64,000 nucleotides of DNA, taken from NCBI GenBank assembly GCA_964559835.1, contig CAZLJE010000009.1, positions 86,275 through 150,274 on the forward strand. Reading direction: 5' to 3'. A model generated the notes under the pieces. It was not told the origin of the DNA, did no database searches, and saw only the letters and a list, made by a program, of their open reading frames with translations. The number at the start of each line of letters is the position of its first letter. The stretch's first letter is position 1. The stretch is from DAISJI01 sp964559835 (GTDB taxonomy: Bacteria; Acidobacteriota; Terriglobia; Terriglobales; Acidobacteriaceae). A program made the position numbers and the translations under genes. Below are positions 1-9,205 of this stretch, in pieces.

Positions 1-236
1 CGCAACGGCGGACCGTGCGGCCGCAGTTGCCGGAAGGGAAGGTCGCAGCGCAGCACCGTGATTCCGCGCTCACAAAATACGCCGGCGACTTTCCGCAGCA
101 GAGGCGACTGACAGTTCGCGCCCGCGCCGTGGGTGAGAACGAGTGCGTCGCCAGACGCGCGTGCGGGCGTGTGCAGAAACCCATAGACGCGGGGCTGACC
201 GGCGGAAGCGTCGACGAACTCGCGGATGTCGCACAT
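1..236 (-). CDS. alpha/beta hydrolase, KANL3/Tex30-like (5' part, runs off window)
   Basis: The reverse strand from an ATG at 236 stays open to the window edge (78 codons). It reads MCDIREFVDASAGQPRVYG, then LVLTHGAGANCQSP and a stretch ending in VLRCDLPF. The HGAGA segment followed by about 25 residues and an R-x-(D/N)-(L/F)-P-(F/Y) strand is typical of the N-terminus of KANL3/Tex30-type alpha/beta hydrolases, where HGAGA forms the oxyanion-hole loop. The nucleophile serine and the rest of the triad would lie outside the window, so activity cannot be judged. The gene is divergent from the TonB-dependent receptor. The family assignment is by recognition only. Confidence 0.6.
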   Translation of the reverse strand, partial: MCDIREFVDASAGQPRVYGFLHTPARASGDALVLTHGAGANCQSPLLRKVAGVFCERGITVLRCDLPFRQLRPHGPPL

Positions 237-542
237 GCTATGGTCGCGTGAGTTACTAACGTCTACTTTTTCCTGCTGCTCATTCCAACCAACAGTATCT
301 GCCCAAATAACCCGGAGATGTCCACGGGAGAATTCGCTGCGCAACAAAATCGGCGCCGGATAAGGATTTGCGGAGCGCAACCCGGTTGAGCTTAGCAGGT
401 AATGAACCAGTGCTCATGGGGATTTCCACATTCAATAACTACTCTGTTAACAGAGTTTTCATCTCGTATTCACGAGCGAGAAATTTATCGTTGTTATGTT
501 CTTTCCCTTGTGCTGCATCTTCTGCAGCCTGTGGGGGAGTTC
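237..542. other. intergenic divergent control region with 16-bp palindrome
   Basis: This 306-base gap separates the divergent hydrolase and TonB-receptor genes. It holds a perfect 16-bp palindrome, ACTCTGTTAACAGAGT, at 441-456, followed at 463-476 by a small stem-loop (CTCGT-ATTC-ACGAG). Both lie 70-100 bases upstream of the receptor start, where a repressor or activator site would be expected. I see no convincing -35/-10 pair. Confidence 0.4.
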
Positions 543-3500
543 ATGACAAGTAAAAACTTTTTGTGGTGCATTTGTACCGTTTTCCTGCTGAATATTGCGC
601 TCGTCGCGCAGGTCAATACAGCGAGCGTCAGTGGATTGGTTTCAGATCCTTCCCACGCCGTCATTCCAGGTGCGGTTGTTACCGCGACAAGCCGTGCGAC
701 TGCCGTGGTTCGCACCACGAAAGCCGATGCCAATGGCTATTACTCGTTTCCCAGCCTGCCGATCGGCGACTATGAGATGAAGATCGAACAGGCCGGATTC
801 GCGCCGATGACCAAGTCCATCACGGTCGAATCTGCGCAGAAGAGCCGGCTTGATTTCGAACTGGCTCTCGGCACGATGTCCAATTCGGTGGAGGTATCCG
901 CCGCCACTCAGGAACTTTCTCCCGACGACGCTTCGCTCGGTTCCGTGGTAGCGAATACCACGATTGCAGAGACGCCGCTTTATCTTCGTAACTGGGACGA
1001 CCTGCTTCGGCTCGTCCCCGGTGTCCAGGCCGGCCGATACACCGACCAGAGCGGTGCGACCAGCGCCGGACGCACCGGCGGATTCAACGTTCACGGCATC
1101 CACTCGCTGCAGAATGATTTCATTCTCGACGGCGTCGACAACAACACCCTCTCGGAGAACGTGCAGGAGTTGTCGACGCAGGCTTCGCGTCCGTCCGTGG
1201 ATGCGATCCAGGAATTCAAGGTCATCACGAACCCTTACTCATCCGAGTACGGTCGTTCACCCGGCGCGGCAGTCTCGGTCAATACCAAGAGCGGCAGTAA
1301 TGCCTTCCATGGTCTGGCGTATGAATATCTTCGCAATCGCGTATTTGACGCTAACGACTGGTTCTCGAACCATAACGGCCTGAAGAAGCCGCAGAACATA
1401 CAGAATCAGTTCGGTGGGGACTTCGGCGGACCGGTCCTCAAAGACAAGCTTTTCGGATACTTCAACTATGAAGGCACGCGCATCCGCCGGGGCGTTTCCC
1501 GACTGACGACCGTCCCGCTTCCCAACGAGCGCATCGGAGACTTCAGCGCAGCCGCCGCGGCTGCCGCCGGGACGACCTATCCGACCATCTACGATCCGCT
1601 CACCGGACAACCGTTCGCGAACAACATCATTCCGCAGAACCGAATCGATCCTTCGATGGCAAAGATCATGGCGCTGTTCCCGCAGCCGAATCTTCCTGGC
1701 GCGGTGAACAATTACACGCGCAACGCCGGACTGTTGGACGACAATAACAACTACACCGGGCGCGTTGACTGGTCGCCCACAGGGCGCGACACGGTCTTTG
1801 CCCGCTACACGTATTCGAGCCGTGCGCGACAGATCCCCGGCAACTTCGGCGGCATCGCGGACGGAACCACGACCTCGGCCTGGGGCAACCAGACGATGGT
1901 CGCGCACCACGCCGCCCTCGGATGGACGCATACCTTCTCTTCCAACCTGACCAATGATTTCCGTGTCGGTTTCAGCCGCAACGTTTCGATCGCGGTGCAG
2001 CAGGCGTTCGGACTCAATCATGTCGCCGACTACGTGCCCGGCGTTCCGATCAACCCGGCAGTGGATGGTGGCGTACCGAACACTTCATTTGCCGGCTTCA
2101 ACACGCAGATCGGTTCGCCGGACTTCCTGCCGAAGAGCCAGATTCCAACCCAGTACGAATGGATCGACAGCGTTTCCTACCTGCGCGGTAGGCACAACTT
2201 TAAGTTCGGCGCAGACATTCACTGGCCTCTGCGCAACATCTTCCAGGATGAGCCCGGTGCGCGCGGAAGCCTCGGGTTCGACAAGATCTTTACCTGTCTT
2301 CGCTCCGGCAACGGCGCGTGCACCGCAAACACGGGCCTGTCCTACGCGGATGCACTGCTCGGCTACGTCAAGAGTTCGCAGCTGAGCAATGTGTTCTTCG
2401 TGGACCAGCGCCTGTATATGCTCTCCGGCTACGTGCAGGACGACTACAAGGTACGGCGTAACCTGACGCTCAACCTTGGCCTCCGCTACGACTTTGCGTC
2501 GCCTGCGACCGAAGGCAGGAACCAGATGGCGAATTTTAATCCCGCCGGAAACGGTTCCCTCGTCTTTGCCGCCGATGGTTCGCTTTCGCAGCGTTCGCTG
2601 GTGAACCCGCGGCACAACAATTTCGCCCCGCGTCTTGGGTTTGCGTACTCAGTGGGCAGCAAGACGGTCATCCGCGGCGGTTACGGTATCTATTACTCGC
2701 TCTTCGAGCGTATCGGCAGCGAAGACCAGCTTGCGCTGAATCCGCCGGGACTGGTGAACAATGTCGCCTCAGTCTCGTCCACTTCCACCGTTCCCGTATT
2801 CTTCCTGAAGAACGGTTTTCCGGCGAACTCGCTGGACCCGAACTCGCTCTTCAAGAACGGGACCGACTACACAAAAGTAAGAATTCGCGCCGTCGATCCG
2901 AACGTGAAGGCTCCGACGGTTCAGCAGTGGAGCATCGGCTTGCAACGCGAGCTGCCGGGCGGTTTCGTCAGCGAACTGGATTACGTTGGAACGCACTCCA
3001 CGCATCTCGACGTCCTTACCGACTTTAACCAGCCGATTCCCACCTTCGGCAGCGCGCCGGGCGTGGTGACGGCCTTCACCGTTCCTTACACGAAATTCGG
3101 CTACATCGAGTACATGTCGGGCATCGGTCACGGCAGCTACAACGGGCTGGAAGCCTCGCTGTTGAGGCGTTTCAAAAACGGGTTCAACTTCCGCGCCGTT
3201 TATACGTATTCGCGCGCCTACGACAATGCGCCCGAAGAACTCAGCGCGAGCTCGGGCGCTGCGCCCGACGGCCGCAATTATGCCGCTTGGTGGGGACGGA
3301 CCGATTTCGATACTCCGCACCGCCTGAACATCAGCTATCTCTACGAGCTGCCGTTCGGTAAGGGGAAACCGTTCGCGCGTTCGGGAGTCGCCGCGGCGAT
3401 CTTCGGCGGATTCCGCACCTCGGGCGTGTATACATTCGCCAGCGGGCGCCCGTTCACCGTGAACTCCGGCAGCAGCCGCAAGAACGCAGTCGATCCCTAT

Positions 3501-3902
3501 GGAGCGACCACAGCCGTGCCCTACGTGATCGGACCGGTCACCTACGTGGGAGACACGAACTGCTGGTACTACGCTTCGCAGAACAAATTCTGCAAGGCGC
3601 TTCTGCCGAGCGGCACCGATGCCTTCCGGCTTCAGAACAACGCGGCCGGCGAATTCTTTGGCAATGAGGTACGCAATAGCCTGCGCGGCCCTCACACCAA
3701 CGTTTTCGACTTCGCACTACTGCGCGAAGTCCGGTTCACGGAGCGTGCGAACCTGGAGTTCCGTTGGGAGGTGTTCAACCTCCTCAACACTCCCCAGTTC
3801 GGCCAGCCCAACACCGACTTCAGCAGCTCGTCCGCTGGACAAATCACGTCACTCGCAGGCGACCCGCGCGTAATGCAATTCGCGCTGCGTTTCTCCTTCT
3901 AA
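543..3902 (+). CDS. TonB-dependent receptor, Oar-like, with carboxypeptidase-regulatory-like domain
   Basis: An outer-membrane beta-barrel of about 1119 residues for TonB-powered uptake; the substrate is unknown. Residues 1-23 are a signal peptide ending LNIALVAQ. Residues about 27-105 form a carboxypeptidase-regulatory-like fold (VSGLVSDPSHAVIPGAVV ... GYYSFPSLPIGDYEM), typical of Oar-like receptors common in Acidobacteria. A plug-like domain follows, then a long barrel ending in the aromatic RFSF C-terminus. The ATG at 543 is preferred over an in-frame ATG at 402 because it gives the signal peptide and has GGGGGAG just upstream (3-base spacing). A polyphosphatase-like PHP gene follows after 2 bases, suggesting one transcript. 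The family is confident; the ligand is not predictable. Confidence 0.9.
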   Translation: MTSKNFLWCICTVFLLNIALVAQVNTASVSGLVSDPSHAVIPGAVVTATSRATAVVRTTKADANGYYSFPSLPIGDYEMKIEQAGFAPMTKSITVESAQKSRLDFELALGTMSNSVEVSAATQELSPDDASLGSVVANTTIAETPLYLRNWDDLLRLVPGVQAGRYTDQSGATSAGRTGGFNVHGIHSLQNDFILDGVDNNTLSENVQELSTQASRPSVDAIQEFKVITNPYSSEYGRSPGAAVSVNTKSGSNAFHGLAYEYLRNRVFDANDWFSNHNGLKKPQNIQNQFGGDFGGPVLKDKLFGYFNYEGTRIRRGVSRLTTVPLPNERIGDFSAAAAAAAGTTYPTIYDPLTGQPFANNIIPQNRIDPSMAKIMALFPQPNLPGAVNNYTRNAGLLDDNNNYTGRVDWSPTGRDTVFARYTYSSRARQIPGNFGGIADGTTTSAWGNQTMVAHHAALGWTHTFSSNLTNDFRVGFSRNVSIAVQQAFGLNHVADYVPGVPINPAVDGGVPNTSFAGFNTQIGSPDFLPKSQIPTQYEWIDSVSYLRGRHNFKFGADIHWPLRNIFQDEPGARGSLGFDKIFTCLRSGNGACTANTGLSYADALLGYVKSSQLSNVFFVDQRLYMLSGYVQDDYKVRRNLTLNLGLRYDFASPATEGRNQMANFNPAGNGSLVFAADGSLSQRSLVNPRHNNFAPRLGFAYSVGSKTVIRGGYGIYYSLFERIGSEDQLALNPPGLVNNVASVSSTSTVPVFFLKNGFPANSLDPNSLFKNGTDYTKVRIRAVDPNVKAPTVQQWSIGLQRELPGGFVSELDYVGTHSTHLDVLTDFNQPIPTFGSAPGVVTAFTVPYTKFGYIEYMSGIGHGSYNGLEASLLRRFKNGFNFRAVYTYSRAYDNAPEELSASSGAAPDGRNYAAWWGRTDFDTPHRLNISYLYELPFGKGKPFARSGVAAAIFGGFRTSGVYTFASGRPFTVNSGSSRKNAVDPYGATTAVPYVIGPVTYVGDTNCWYYASQNKFCKALLPSGTDAFRLQNNAAGEFFGNEVRNSLRGPHTNVFDFALLREVRFTERANLEFRWEVFNLLNTPQFGQPNTDFSSSSAGQITSLAGDPRVMQFALRFSF

Positions 3903-3904
3903 CT

Positions 3905-5392
3905 ATGACGACCTACTCGAAGGCGCTGTGTGCTCGCACACAGCGCCGGTTGTTTCTTCTTATGTTCCTGCTCGCAACGTGCGGGTTGCGCGCGAGCGCG
4001 CAGGAAACTCAGCTTCACGGCACCCTCACGCACGCGGATTTCCAGCACTATCGTGAGGTGCCATTCACCGTCCCCGCTGGGACGCGGCGGATCACCGTCC
4101 AATTTTCCTACACGGGACGCGAGCAGGGCGCCATCGTCGACATCGGGCTTTGGGATCCCCAGGGTTTTCGCGGCTGGAGCGGCGGCAATAAGAGTTCTTT
4201 CACCGTCTCTGCGACAGACGCCACGCCGTCCTATCTGACGGGGCAGATCATTCCTGGGACCTGGCGGCTGATGCTTGGCGTTCCGAACATGCCCGAGGGC
4301 GCTTCCGCCGAATTCACCGCGACGGTGAGCTTCAACGATGCGGGTGCGGCGTTCTCTGCGGTGAAACGGGGAGCACGCTGGTATCGCGGCGATCTGCACA
4401 TGCACAACGCGCATAGCGACGGCTCATGCAAGAGTGTCTCGGGCGAGAAAGTCCCGTGCCCGCTTTTTAAGACGCTCGAAATGGCCGAGGTGCGCGGGTT
4501 GGACTTCGTGGCCGTCAGCGACCACAACACAATTTCGCAGTTTGAAGCCGAGCGCGAACTCGCTCCTTACTTCGACAATCTTCTCCTGTTGCACGGTATC
4601 GAGATCACGACGTTTCAGGGGCATGCAAATGTCTTTGGAACAGATCGCTTCATCGACTTCCGCGTGGGCTCGACAGACGTTCCGGACATGAATGCCGTCC
4701 TGCGCCAGGTGCGCGCCGCAAACGCCATGATCTCGATCAATCATCCAGCGCGCGACTCAGGCGCGAAATGTACCGGCTGCGGCTGGACTCCGCATCCCGA
4801 TTCCGACTACGGCATGGTGAGCTGCGTCGAAGCAGTCAACAGCATCGACGCGAATGCTGCGGACTCGGGCATCGCATTTTGGGAGCGGCTGCTCAACCGC
4901 GGCTTCCACTTGACCGGCATTGGCGGCAGCGACACGCACGACCCGACCGCGTATCCGATGCCGGGACCGGGAACGATCGGTTATCCGACGACCGTAGTCT
5001 TCGCGAATGAACTCTCCGAAGGCGCGATCCTCGCGGCCATTCGCGCCGGTCACGTATTCATCGACGTGGAAGGTACACGGGACCGTTCGCTCGAGATGAC
5101 GGCCACAACCGCATCGGCAAAGGCGATGATGGGCGACGCCATCCCGGCGAGAAAGGGCGACCGGATCGCGATCTCGGTTCGCGTTGCACACGTATCCGGC
5201 GGAGTGCTGGAGATCATAGAGGACGGCTCCCCACTGCCCGACGCCCGGACGGCGATCGCATCCGATAGCGAATCGAAGCAAATCACGTTGGCGGCGGATG
5301 GCAACGGTCATTGGGTCCGCGCCAACGTGAGGTCCGTCGACGGCAAGCTGCTGCTCGTGGGCAATCCAATCTATCTTTCTGGCCAGGAGTAA
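3905..5392 (+). CDS. secreted CehA/McbA-family PHP metallohydrolase
   Basis: A 495-residue exported protein with a signal peptide (hydrophobic LFLLMFLLATCGLRASA), a beta-rich N-terminal region (about 30-155) and a PHP domain. PHP metal-binding motifs are visible: DLHMHNAHSDGS (D163, H165, H167), VSDHN (D206, H207), HGIEITT, NHPARD and GGSDTHDP (D343, H345). CehA/McbA-type PHP proteins are metal-dependent hydrolases or phosphoesterases. The start lies 2 bases after the receptor stop with no clear Shine-Dalgarno sequence, so translational coupling is likely; an ATG at 3962 is an alternative. Together with the next gene it suggests that a phosphoester or carbonate-ester ligand is processed outside the cytoplasm, but this is inference. 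Confidence 0.82.
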   Translation: MTTYSKALCARTQRRLFLLMFLLATCGLRASAQETQLHGTLTHADFQHYREVPFTVPAGTRRITVQFSYTGREQGAIVDIGLWDPQGFRGWSGGNKSSFTVSATDATPSYLTGQIIPGTWRLMLGVPNMPEGASAEFTATVSFNDAGAAFSAVKRGARWYRGDLHMHNAHSDGSCKSVSGEKVPCPLFKTLEMAEVRGLDFVAVSDHNTISQFEAERELAPYFDNLLLLHGIEITTFQGHANVFGTDRFIDFRVGSTDVPDMNAVLRQVRAANAMISINHPARDSGAKCTGCGWTPHPDSDYGMVSCVEAVNSIDANAADSGIAFWERLLNRGFHLTGIGGSDTHDPTAYPMPGPGTIGYPTTVVFANELSEGAILAAIRAGHVFIDVEGTRDRSLEMTATTASAKAMMGDAIPARKGDRIAISVRVAHVSGGVLEIIEDGSPLPDARTAIASDSESKQITLAADGNGHWVRANVRSVDGKLLLVGNPIYLSGQE

Positions 5393-5395
5393 TGC

Positions 5396-6370
5396 TTGCG
5401 AACGGCTCGTCATTTCTTGTGGTGTTGTCTCCTTTTCATTACGGCGATGTCGTCCGCGCAGTCGAACTTTGCGCCCGGCGCGCGAGTGTTGATGGACGCG
5501 CACAACTGCTACCCGTATTCCGGACAGTGGAGTGACCGGATCAGCCGTGCGCTTTCCTCTGGCGTCCCACTCGCCATCGAGCAGGATGTTGCCCTGTACG
5601 ACGACCCGGTTACGGGCAAGTCTCGCGTGGTCGTTACCCATGACCCGAAGACGCTGAACGGACAGGAGCCGACGCTGCGGGAGTATTTCTTTGAGCGAAT
5701 TCGCCCCATGGTGGAACGCGCATTGAAGGATACCGACCGCTCGAAGTGGCCGCTCATTACGTTGAATCTCGACTTCAAGTCGGATTCGCCGGAGCTCATC
5801 ACCGCGGTGCGCAGCATCCTGAACGACTACAGCTCATGGCTCACAACCACCACACGCGGTGCCGAAATCACGCAACGAAATCCGTTGCGCGTCGGCCCGG
5901 TGCTGGCGCTTACGGGAGATTCCGATACGCAGCAAAGGATCTTCTACGACGAGCTGCCGGTTGGGGCGGAAGTGCTCGTCTTCGGTGCCGTGCATGTGTA
6001 CGGCAAGGACCGAATGGCGCCGCCCGAAGTGCTGGTCCCGGAGGCTGCGAATAACTATCGCCGGTGGTGGAACAACCCCTGGGCCGTGGTGGAAGACGGC
6101 GGACAGAGTAAGGCCGGAGAGTGGACGCATCGGGACCGCGACCGCCTGAAGACACTCGTGGAATATGCGCACCGTCGTGATTACTGGATACGCTTCTACA
6201 CGCTCGACGGCGGCCCTACCGCGGAGTTCCGGCAAAACGGTTGGTTCGACGGGTACAACTTCGGGTCGCTCGAAGCCGCGGCGAAACGCTGGAAAGCTGC
6301 AAAAAAAGCGGGCGCAGACTTCATCGCGTCGGATCACTACGAAGCGCTGGCGGAAACGCTCGGGAGATGA
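5396..6370 (+). CDS. secreted PLC/GDPD-like phosphodiesterase
   Basis: A 324-residue exported protein of the PI-PLC/glycerophosphodiesterase TIM-barrel superfamily. After a signal peptide (FLWCCLLFITAMSSAQ) come the expected catalytic elements: H36 in MDAHNCYPY, E62 and D64 in AIEQDVALYDD, and H82 in VVTHDP; a LITLNLDFKSD strand follows. The C-terminus (AGADFIASDHYEAL) fits a closing barrel strand. The start is TTG at 5396: AGGAG at 5385-5389 sits 6 bases upstream and overlaps the end of the CehA-like gene, whereas the ATG at 5392 is in another frame. It is probably cotranscribed with the receptor and PHP hydrolase. The substrate is unknown. Confidence 0.75.
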   Translation: MRTARHFLWCCLLFITAMSSAQSNFAPGARVLMDAHNCYPYSGQWSDRISRALSSGVPLAIEQDVALYDDPVTGKSRVVVTHDPKTLNGQEPTLREYFFERIRPMVERALKDTDRSKWPLITLNLDFKSDSPELITAVRSILNDYSSWLTTTTRGAEITQRNPLRVGPVLALTGDSDTQQRIFYDELPVGAEVLVFGAVHVYGKDRMAPPEVLVPEAANNYRRWWNNPWAVVEDGGQSKAGEWTHRDRDRLKTLVEYAHRRDYWIRFYTLDGGPTAEFRQNGWFDGYNFGSLEAAAKRWKAAKKAGADFIASDHYEALAETLGR

Positions 6371-6434
6371 CGTTCGACCAGCAACACTGACGCCGACCCA
6401 CCCTTTCCAAAACCGGAAGAACGTGGGAGCCCCA
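6371..6434. repeat. dispersed repeat, copy 1 of the CGACCAGCAACACTGAC / CCCACCC element
   Basis: Directly after the phosphodiesterase stop, CGACCAGCAACACTGAC is followed by a CCCACCCTTTCC ... GGAAGAACGTGGGA imperfect hairpin. The same composite (leader word plus hairpin) recurs at 7825-7885, where the leader word encodes the last residues and stop of the M20 hydrolase. Confidence 0.7.
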
Positions 6435-6548
6435 ACTTCTTGCGTTCGAAGACATGCTGCCAGAGATCCGGCAGCGCGCATAGCCGAACCGCTCCCTCTG
6501 GTGTAAATTGTCGCGCAGCACTCAGCCTCATCTTCCAGGAGCATGGTC

Positions 6549-7838
6549 ATGAAGCGCTCCGTATTCTTCGTACTTCTGCTCAGTTGCGTTGCATTCGCGC
6601 AAACGACCTCGCAACTGCGCGTCAATGCCGCTCGGCTCAACGATCACCTTGCCACGCTGTCGCAATACGGAAGCAATCCGCAAGGCGGCGTGAGTCGCGT
6701 CGCCTACACACCGGCCGACGTGCAAGGCCGCGAGTACGCCATGAAGTTGATGAAAGACGCGGGGCTCGAGGACGTTCACATCGACGCTGCGGGAAATATC
6801 GTGGGCTCGCGAGCGGGCAGCTATCCGACACTGAAGCCGCTGCTCATCGGCTCGCACATCGATTCTGTCCCCGAGGGCGGCAACTACGACGGCGCTCTCG
6901 GCTCGCTGTCGGCGATCGAAGTCGCTCAAACACTGAAAGAGCACAATGTCGCGCTGCGGCATCCGCTCAGGGTCTGCATCTGGCAGAACGAGGAAGGCGA
7001 TACGATCGGCAGCCACGCCGTGGGTACCGGCCTCGACGAGAAGCTCCTGAACAAGGTTTCGCAATCCGGCAAGACCATCCGCGAAGGCATACGTTTCATT
7101 GGCGGCAACCCGGACCAGGTAGCATCGGCGCACCAGCAACCGGGCAGCATCGCCGGGTATTTCGAGTTGCACATTGAGCAGGGCGGCACCCTGGAGCGCG
7201 AAAAGATCGACATCGGCGTTGTGGAAGGGATCGTCGGCATCCTGCACTCTGAGGTCACCGTCGAGGGCTTTGCCAACCACGCCGGCACCACGCCCATGGA
7301 TCAGCGTCATGATGCGCTGCTCTCGGCGTCACGTTTTATCGAGAAAGTGAACCAGATCGTGACGAGCATTCCCGGCCGCCAGGTCGGCACGGTCGGATGG
7401 ATCAGGGTCCAGCCCGGCGCATATAACGTCATCCCCGGGAAAGTGACGCTCGGGCTCGAGTTGCGCGACCTCGACCAGAAGAAATTCTTCGCGATGTTCG
7501 ACCAGGTCCGTACCGCGGCCGGCGCGATCGGGGAAATGAATCAGACAAGGTTCAGCTTCACGGAGCCGGTCGCCAGCGTCCCGGCGCTGACTGACAAAGG
7601 ATTTCAGAAGTTAATCGACGACACCGCGAAATCGCTCGGGTTGACGACCAGGCTCATGCCCAGCGGCGCCGGCCATGACGGACAGGAACTCGCACCACTT
7701 GGCCCGATCGCCATGATCTTCATCCCCAGCATCGGCGGCATCAGCCACTCGCCCAAAGAATTTTCGCGCCCGCAGGACATCGAGAACGGCGCGAACGTCC
7801 TGCTGCAGACGGTCCTCCGTTGCGACCAGCAACACTGA
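6549..7838 (+). CDS. exported M20-family amidohydrolase (hydantoinase/carbamoylase type)
   Basis: A 429-residue zinc amidohydrolase with a signal peptide (RSVFFVLLLSCVAFAQ). It matches the allantoate amidohydrolase/N-carbamoyl-L-amino-acid hydrolase branch of M20: GSHIDSVPEGGNYDGALG (H103, D114) and QNEEG supply metal ligands, ELHIEQG and a dimerisation domain (NHAGTTPMDQRHDAL) follow, and ISHSPKE gives the last histidine. The substrate is probably an N-carbamoyl or ureido amino acid. The ATG at 6549 is chosen over 6543 because AGGAG (6537-6541) is then 7 bases away. The last residues, CDQQH-stop, are encoded by a dispersed repeat word also found at 6376, so the natural C-terminus may have been replaced. 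Confidence 0.85.
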   Translation: MKRSVFFVLLLSCVAFAQTTSQLRVNAARLNDHLATLSQYGSNPQGGVSRVAYTPADVQGREYAMKLMKDAGLEDVHIDAAGNIVGSRAGSYPTLKPLLIGSHIDSVPEGGNYDGALGSLSAIEVAQTLKEHNVALRHPLRVCIWQNEEGDTIGSHAVGTGLDEKLLNKVSQSGKTIREGIRFIGGNPDQVASAHQQPGSIAGYFELHIEQGGTLEREKIDIGVVEGIVGILHSEVTVEGFANHAGTTPMDQRHDALLSASRFIEKVNQIVTSIPGRQVGTVGWIRVQPGAYNVIPGKVTLGLELRDLDQKKFFAMFDQVRTAAGAIGEMNQTRFSFTEPVASVPALTDKGFQKLIDDTAKSLGLTTRLMPSGAGHDGQELAPLGPIAMIFIPSIGGISHSPKEFSRPQDIENGANVLLQTVLRCDQQH

Positions 7839-7885
7839 CATCCGAGCACACCCACATCTGCCAAAATCGGGCAGATGTGGGGCAC
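7825..7885. repeat. dispersed repeat, copy 2, overlapping a stop codon
   Basis: CGACCAGCAACACTGAC spans the last codons and TGA of the M20 hydrolase. It is followed by an 11-bp perfect stem, CCCACATCTGC (7851-7861) with GCAGATGTGGG (7871-7881). It has the same order of parts as the element at 6371-6434. The hairpin may also end transcription, but no T-run follows. Confidence 0.75.
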
Positions 7886-7976
7886 CAAGAACACAAATTT
7901 GGCGCACAACACGCTCGTTCCTGACGCCATCCATGTACGTGCGCACTAGCACGTCCGGCGCGAATGGGAACGAAGC

Positions 7977-9095
7977 ATGTCTCCTCTGAGCCGTCGTCAT
8001 CTGCTGAAGTCCGCAGGTGCGGTGTTCTGCGCCTCTGCATTCAATCTTTCCTTCCTTGAGGAAAAACCGATGCAAGCTACGTCCGACCACTCCAGCAAGT
8101 TTTACGAAAAGGGCCTCGTCGGCATTCAACTGGGACACGAGCAATTCACGGTGCCCGAATTGATCGACCAGGGGATCGCGGCCGAGCAAGCGGGCTTCGA
8201 CTTGATCACGATGAGCGACCATCTGCAGCCGTGGCAGCCGAACGAAGGTCACTCCGGACAGGCGTGGGTCGCGATGGCCGCGCTCGGACAACGCACGAAG
8301 CGCCTCCTGATGGGCACCACGGTAACCTGCCCGACGTTCCGCTATACGCCGCCGGTCGTGGCCGAGGGCTTCGCGTCGTTGAGCCTGCTGACGCCGGGGC
8401 GGATTTTTCTGGGCGTCGGATCGGGCGAAGCGCTCAACGAAGAAGCCGCAACCGGACAGTGGCCGAAGTGGCCGGAGCGGTCCGAGCGTCTGGTCGAGGC
8501 GACGGAGGTCATCCGCAAGCTTTGGGCCGGCGGCCAAATCAACCATGAAGGCAAGTACTACAAGGTGCAGGCGCGGCTGTACGACACGCCCGCCAAACCG
8601 ATCCCACTCTTGATGGCAGGGAACGGACCGAAGGCGATGCGCCGGTGCGGCCAATACGCCGACGGCCTTGTCACCGACCCCAACACCTGGAAACAGCATA
8701 AATCGCTGTTCGAGGAGGGCGCGCGCGCCGGCGGCAAGGACCCGTCCAAAATGCCTGTGTACATCGAGTCATTCGTCGTCGTGGGCGGCAAGGAGGAGGC
8801 CGAATACGCGGCGAAGATGTGGCGGTTCATTCCCAAGGCGTGGAACCCGTATTACAACATCCGCGACCCGCGCGAGATCGAGCGGCGAGCGAACGCCGAG
8901 GTTCCGCTGGAACAGGTGATGAAGGACATGGCGATCGGCACCGATCCGGCAGTACACATCAAAAAGCTCAACGAGTTGTTCGAGAGCGGAGCGACTGAGG
9001 TTCACATCCACTCCGGGCAGCAGGACCAGAAGCGCGTCATCGACTTCTACGGCAAGGAAGTTCTGCCGAAAGTGCGGCACGCGAAAGCCGCGTAG
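7977..9095 (+). CDS. Tat-exported F420-dependent dehydrogenase, FGD2-like
   Basis: A 372-residue luciferase-like (LLM) flavin/F420 oxidoreductase. Residues 4-10 are a twin-arginine signal (SRRHLLK) followed by AGAVFCASAFNLSF, so the protein is folded in the cytoplasm and exported by Tat. The body is typical of F420-dependent glucose-6-phosphate dehydrogenase relatives: DLITMSDHLQPW, LGVGSGEALNE, LLMAGNGPKAMRRCGQYADG. This matches the Tat-translocated FGD2 family, whose mycobacterial member oxidises hydroxymycolates. The physiological substrate here is unknown. It implies that the organism makes or imports coenzyme F420. Confidence 0.85.
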   Translation: MSPLSRRHLLKSAGAVFCASAFNLSFLEEKPMQATSDHSSKFYEKGLVGIQLGHEQFTVPELIDQGIAAEQAGFDLITMSDHLQPWQPNEGHSGQAWVAMAALGQRTKRLLMGTTVTCPTFRYTPPVVAEGFASLSLLTPGRIFLGVGSGEALNEEAATGQWPKWPERSERLVEATEVIRKLWAGGQINHEGKYYKVQARLYDTPAKPIPLLMAGNGPKAMRRCGQYADGLVTDPNTWKQHKSLFEEGARAGGKDPSKMPVYIESFVVVGGKEEAEYAAKMWRFIPKAWNPYYNIRDPREIERRANAEVPLEQVMKDMAIGTDPAVHIKKLNELFESGATEVHIHSGQQDQKRVIDFYGKEVLPKVRHAKAA

Positions 9096-9103
9096 GACAC
9101 TCG

Positions 9104-9176
9104 CCACGGATTTACACGGATCGAACGGATACGAATATTCGATTATTTATCCGTCAACATCCGTGCAAATCCGTGG
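9104..9176. repeat. 73-bp inverted repeat (CCACGGATTTACACGGAT type)
   Basis: The left arm, CCACGGATTTACACGGAT, is matched by the right arm, ATCCGTGCAAATCCGTGG. The centre holds the 10-bp palindrome CGAATATTCG (9132-9141). It lies between the FGD2-like gene and the acetyltransferase and reaches the acetyltransferase's upstream GTG codons. Confidence 0.85.
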
Positions 9177-9205
9177 CTGGCTTTTCTGTGGATAATAGGG
9201 GGTTC

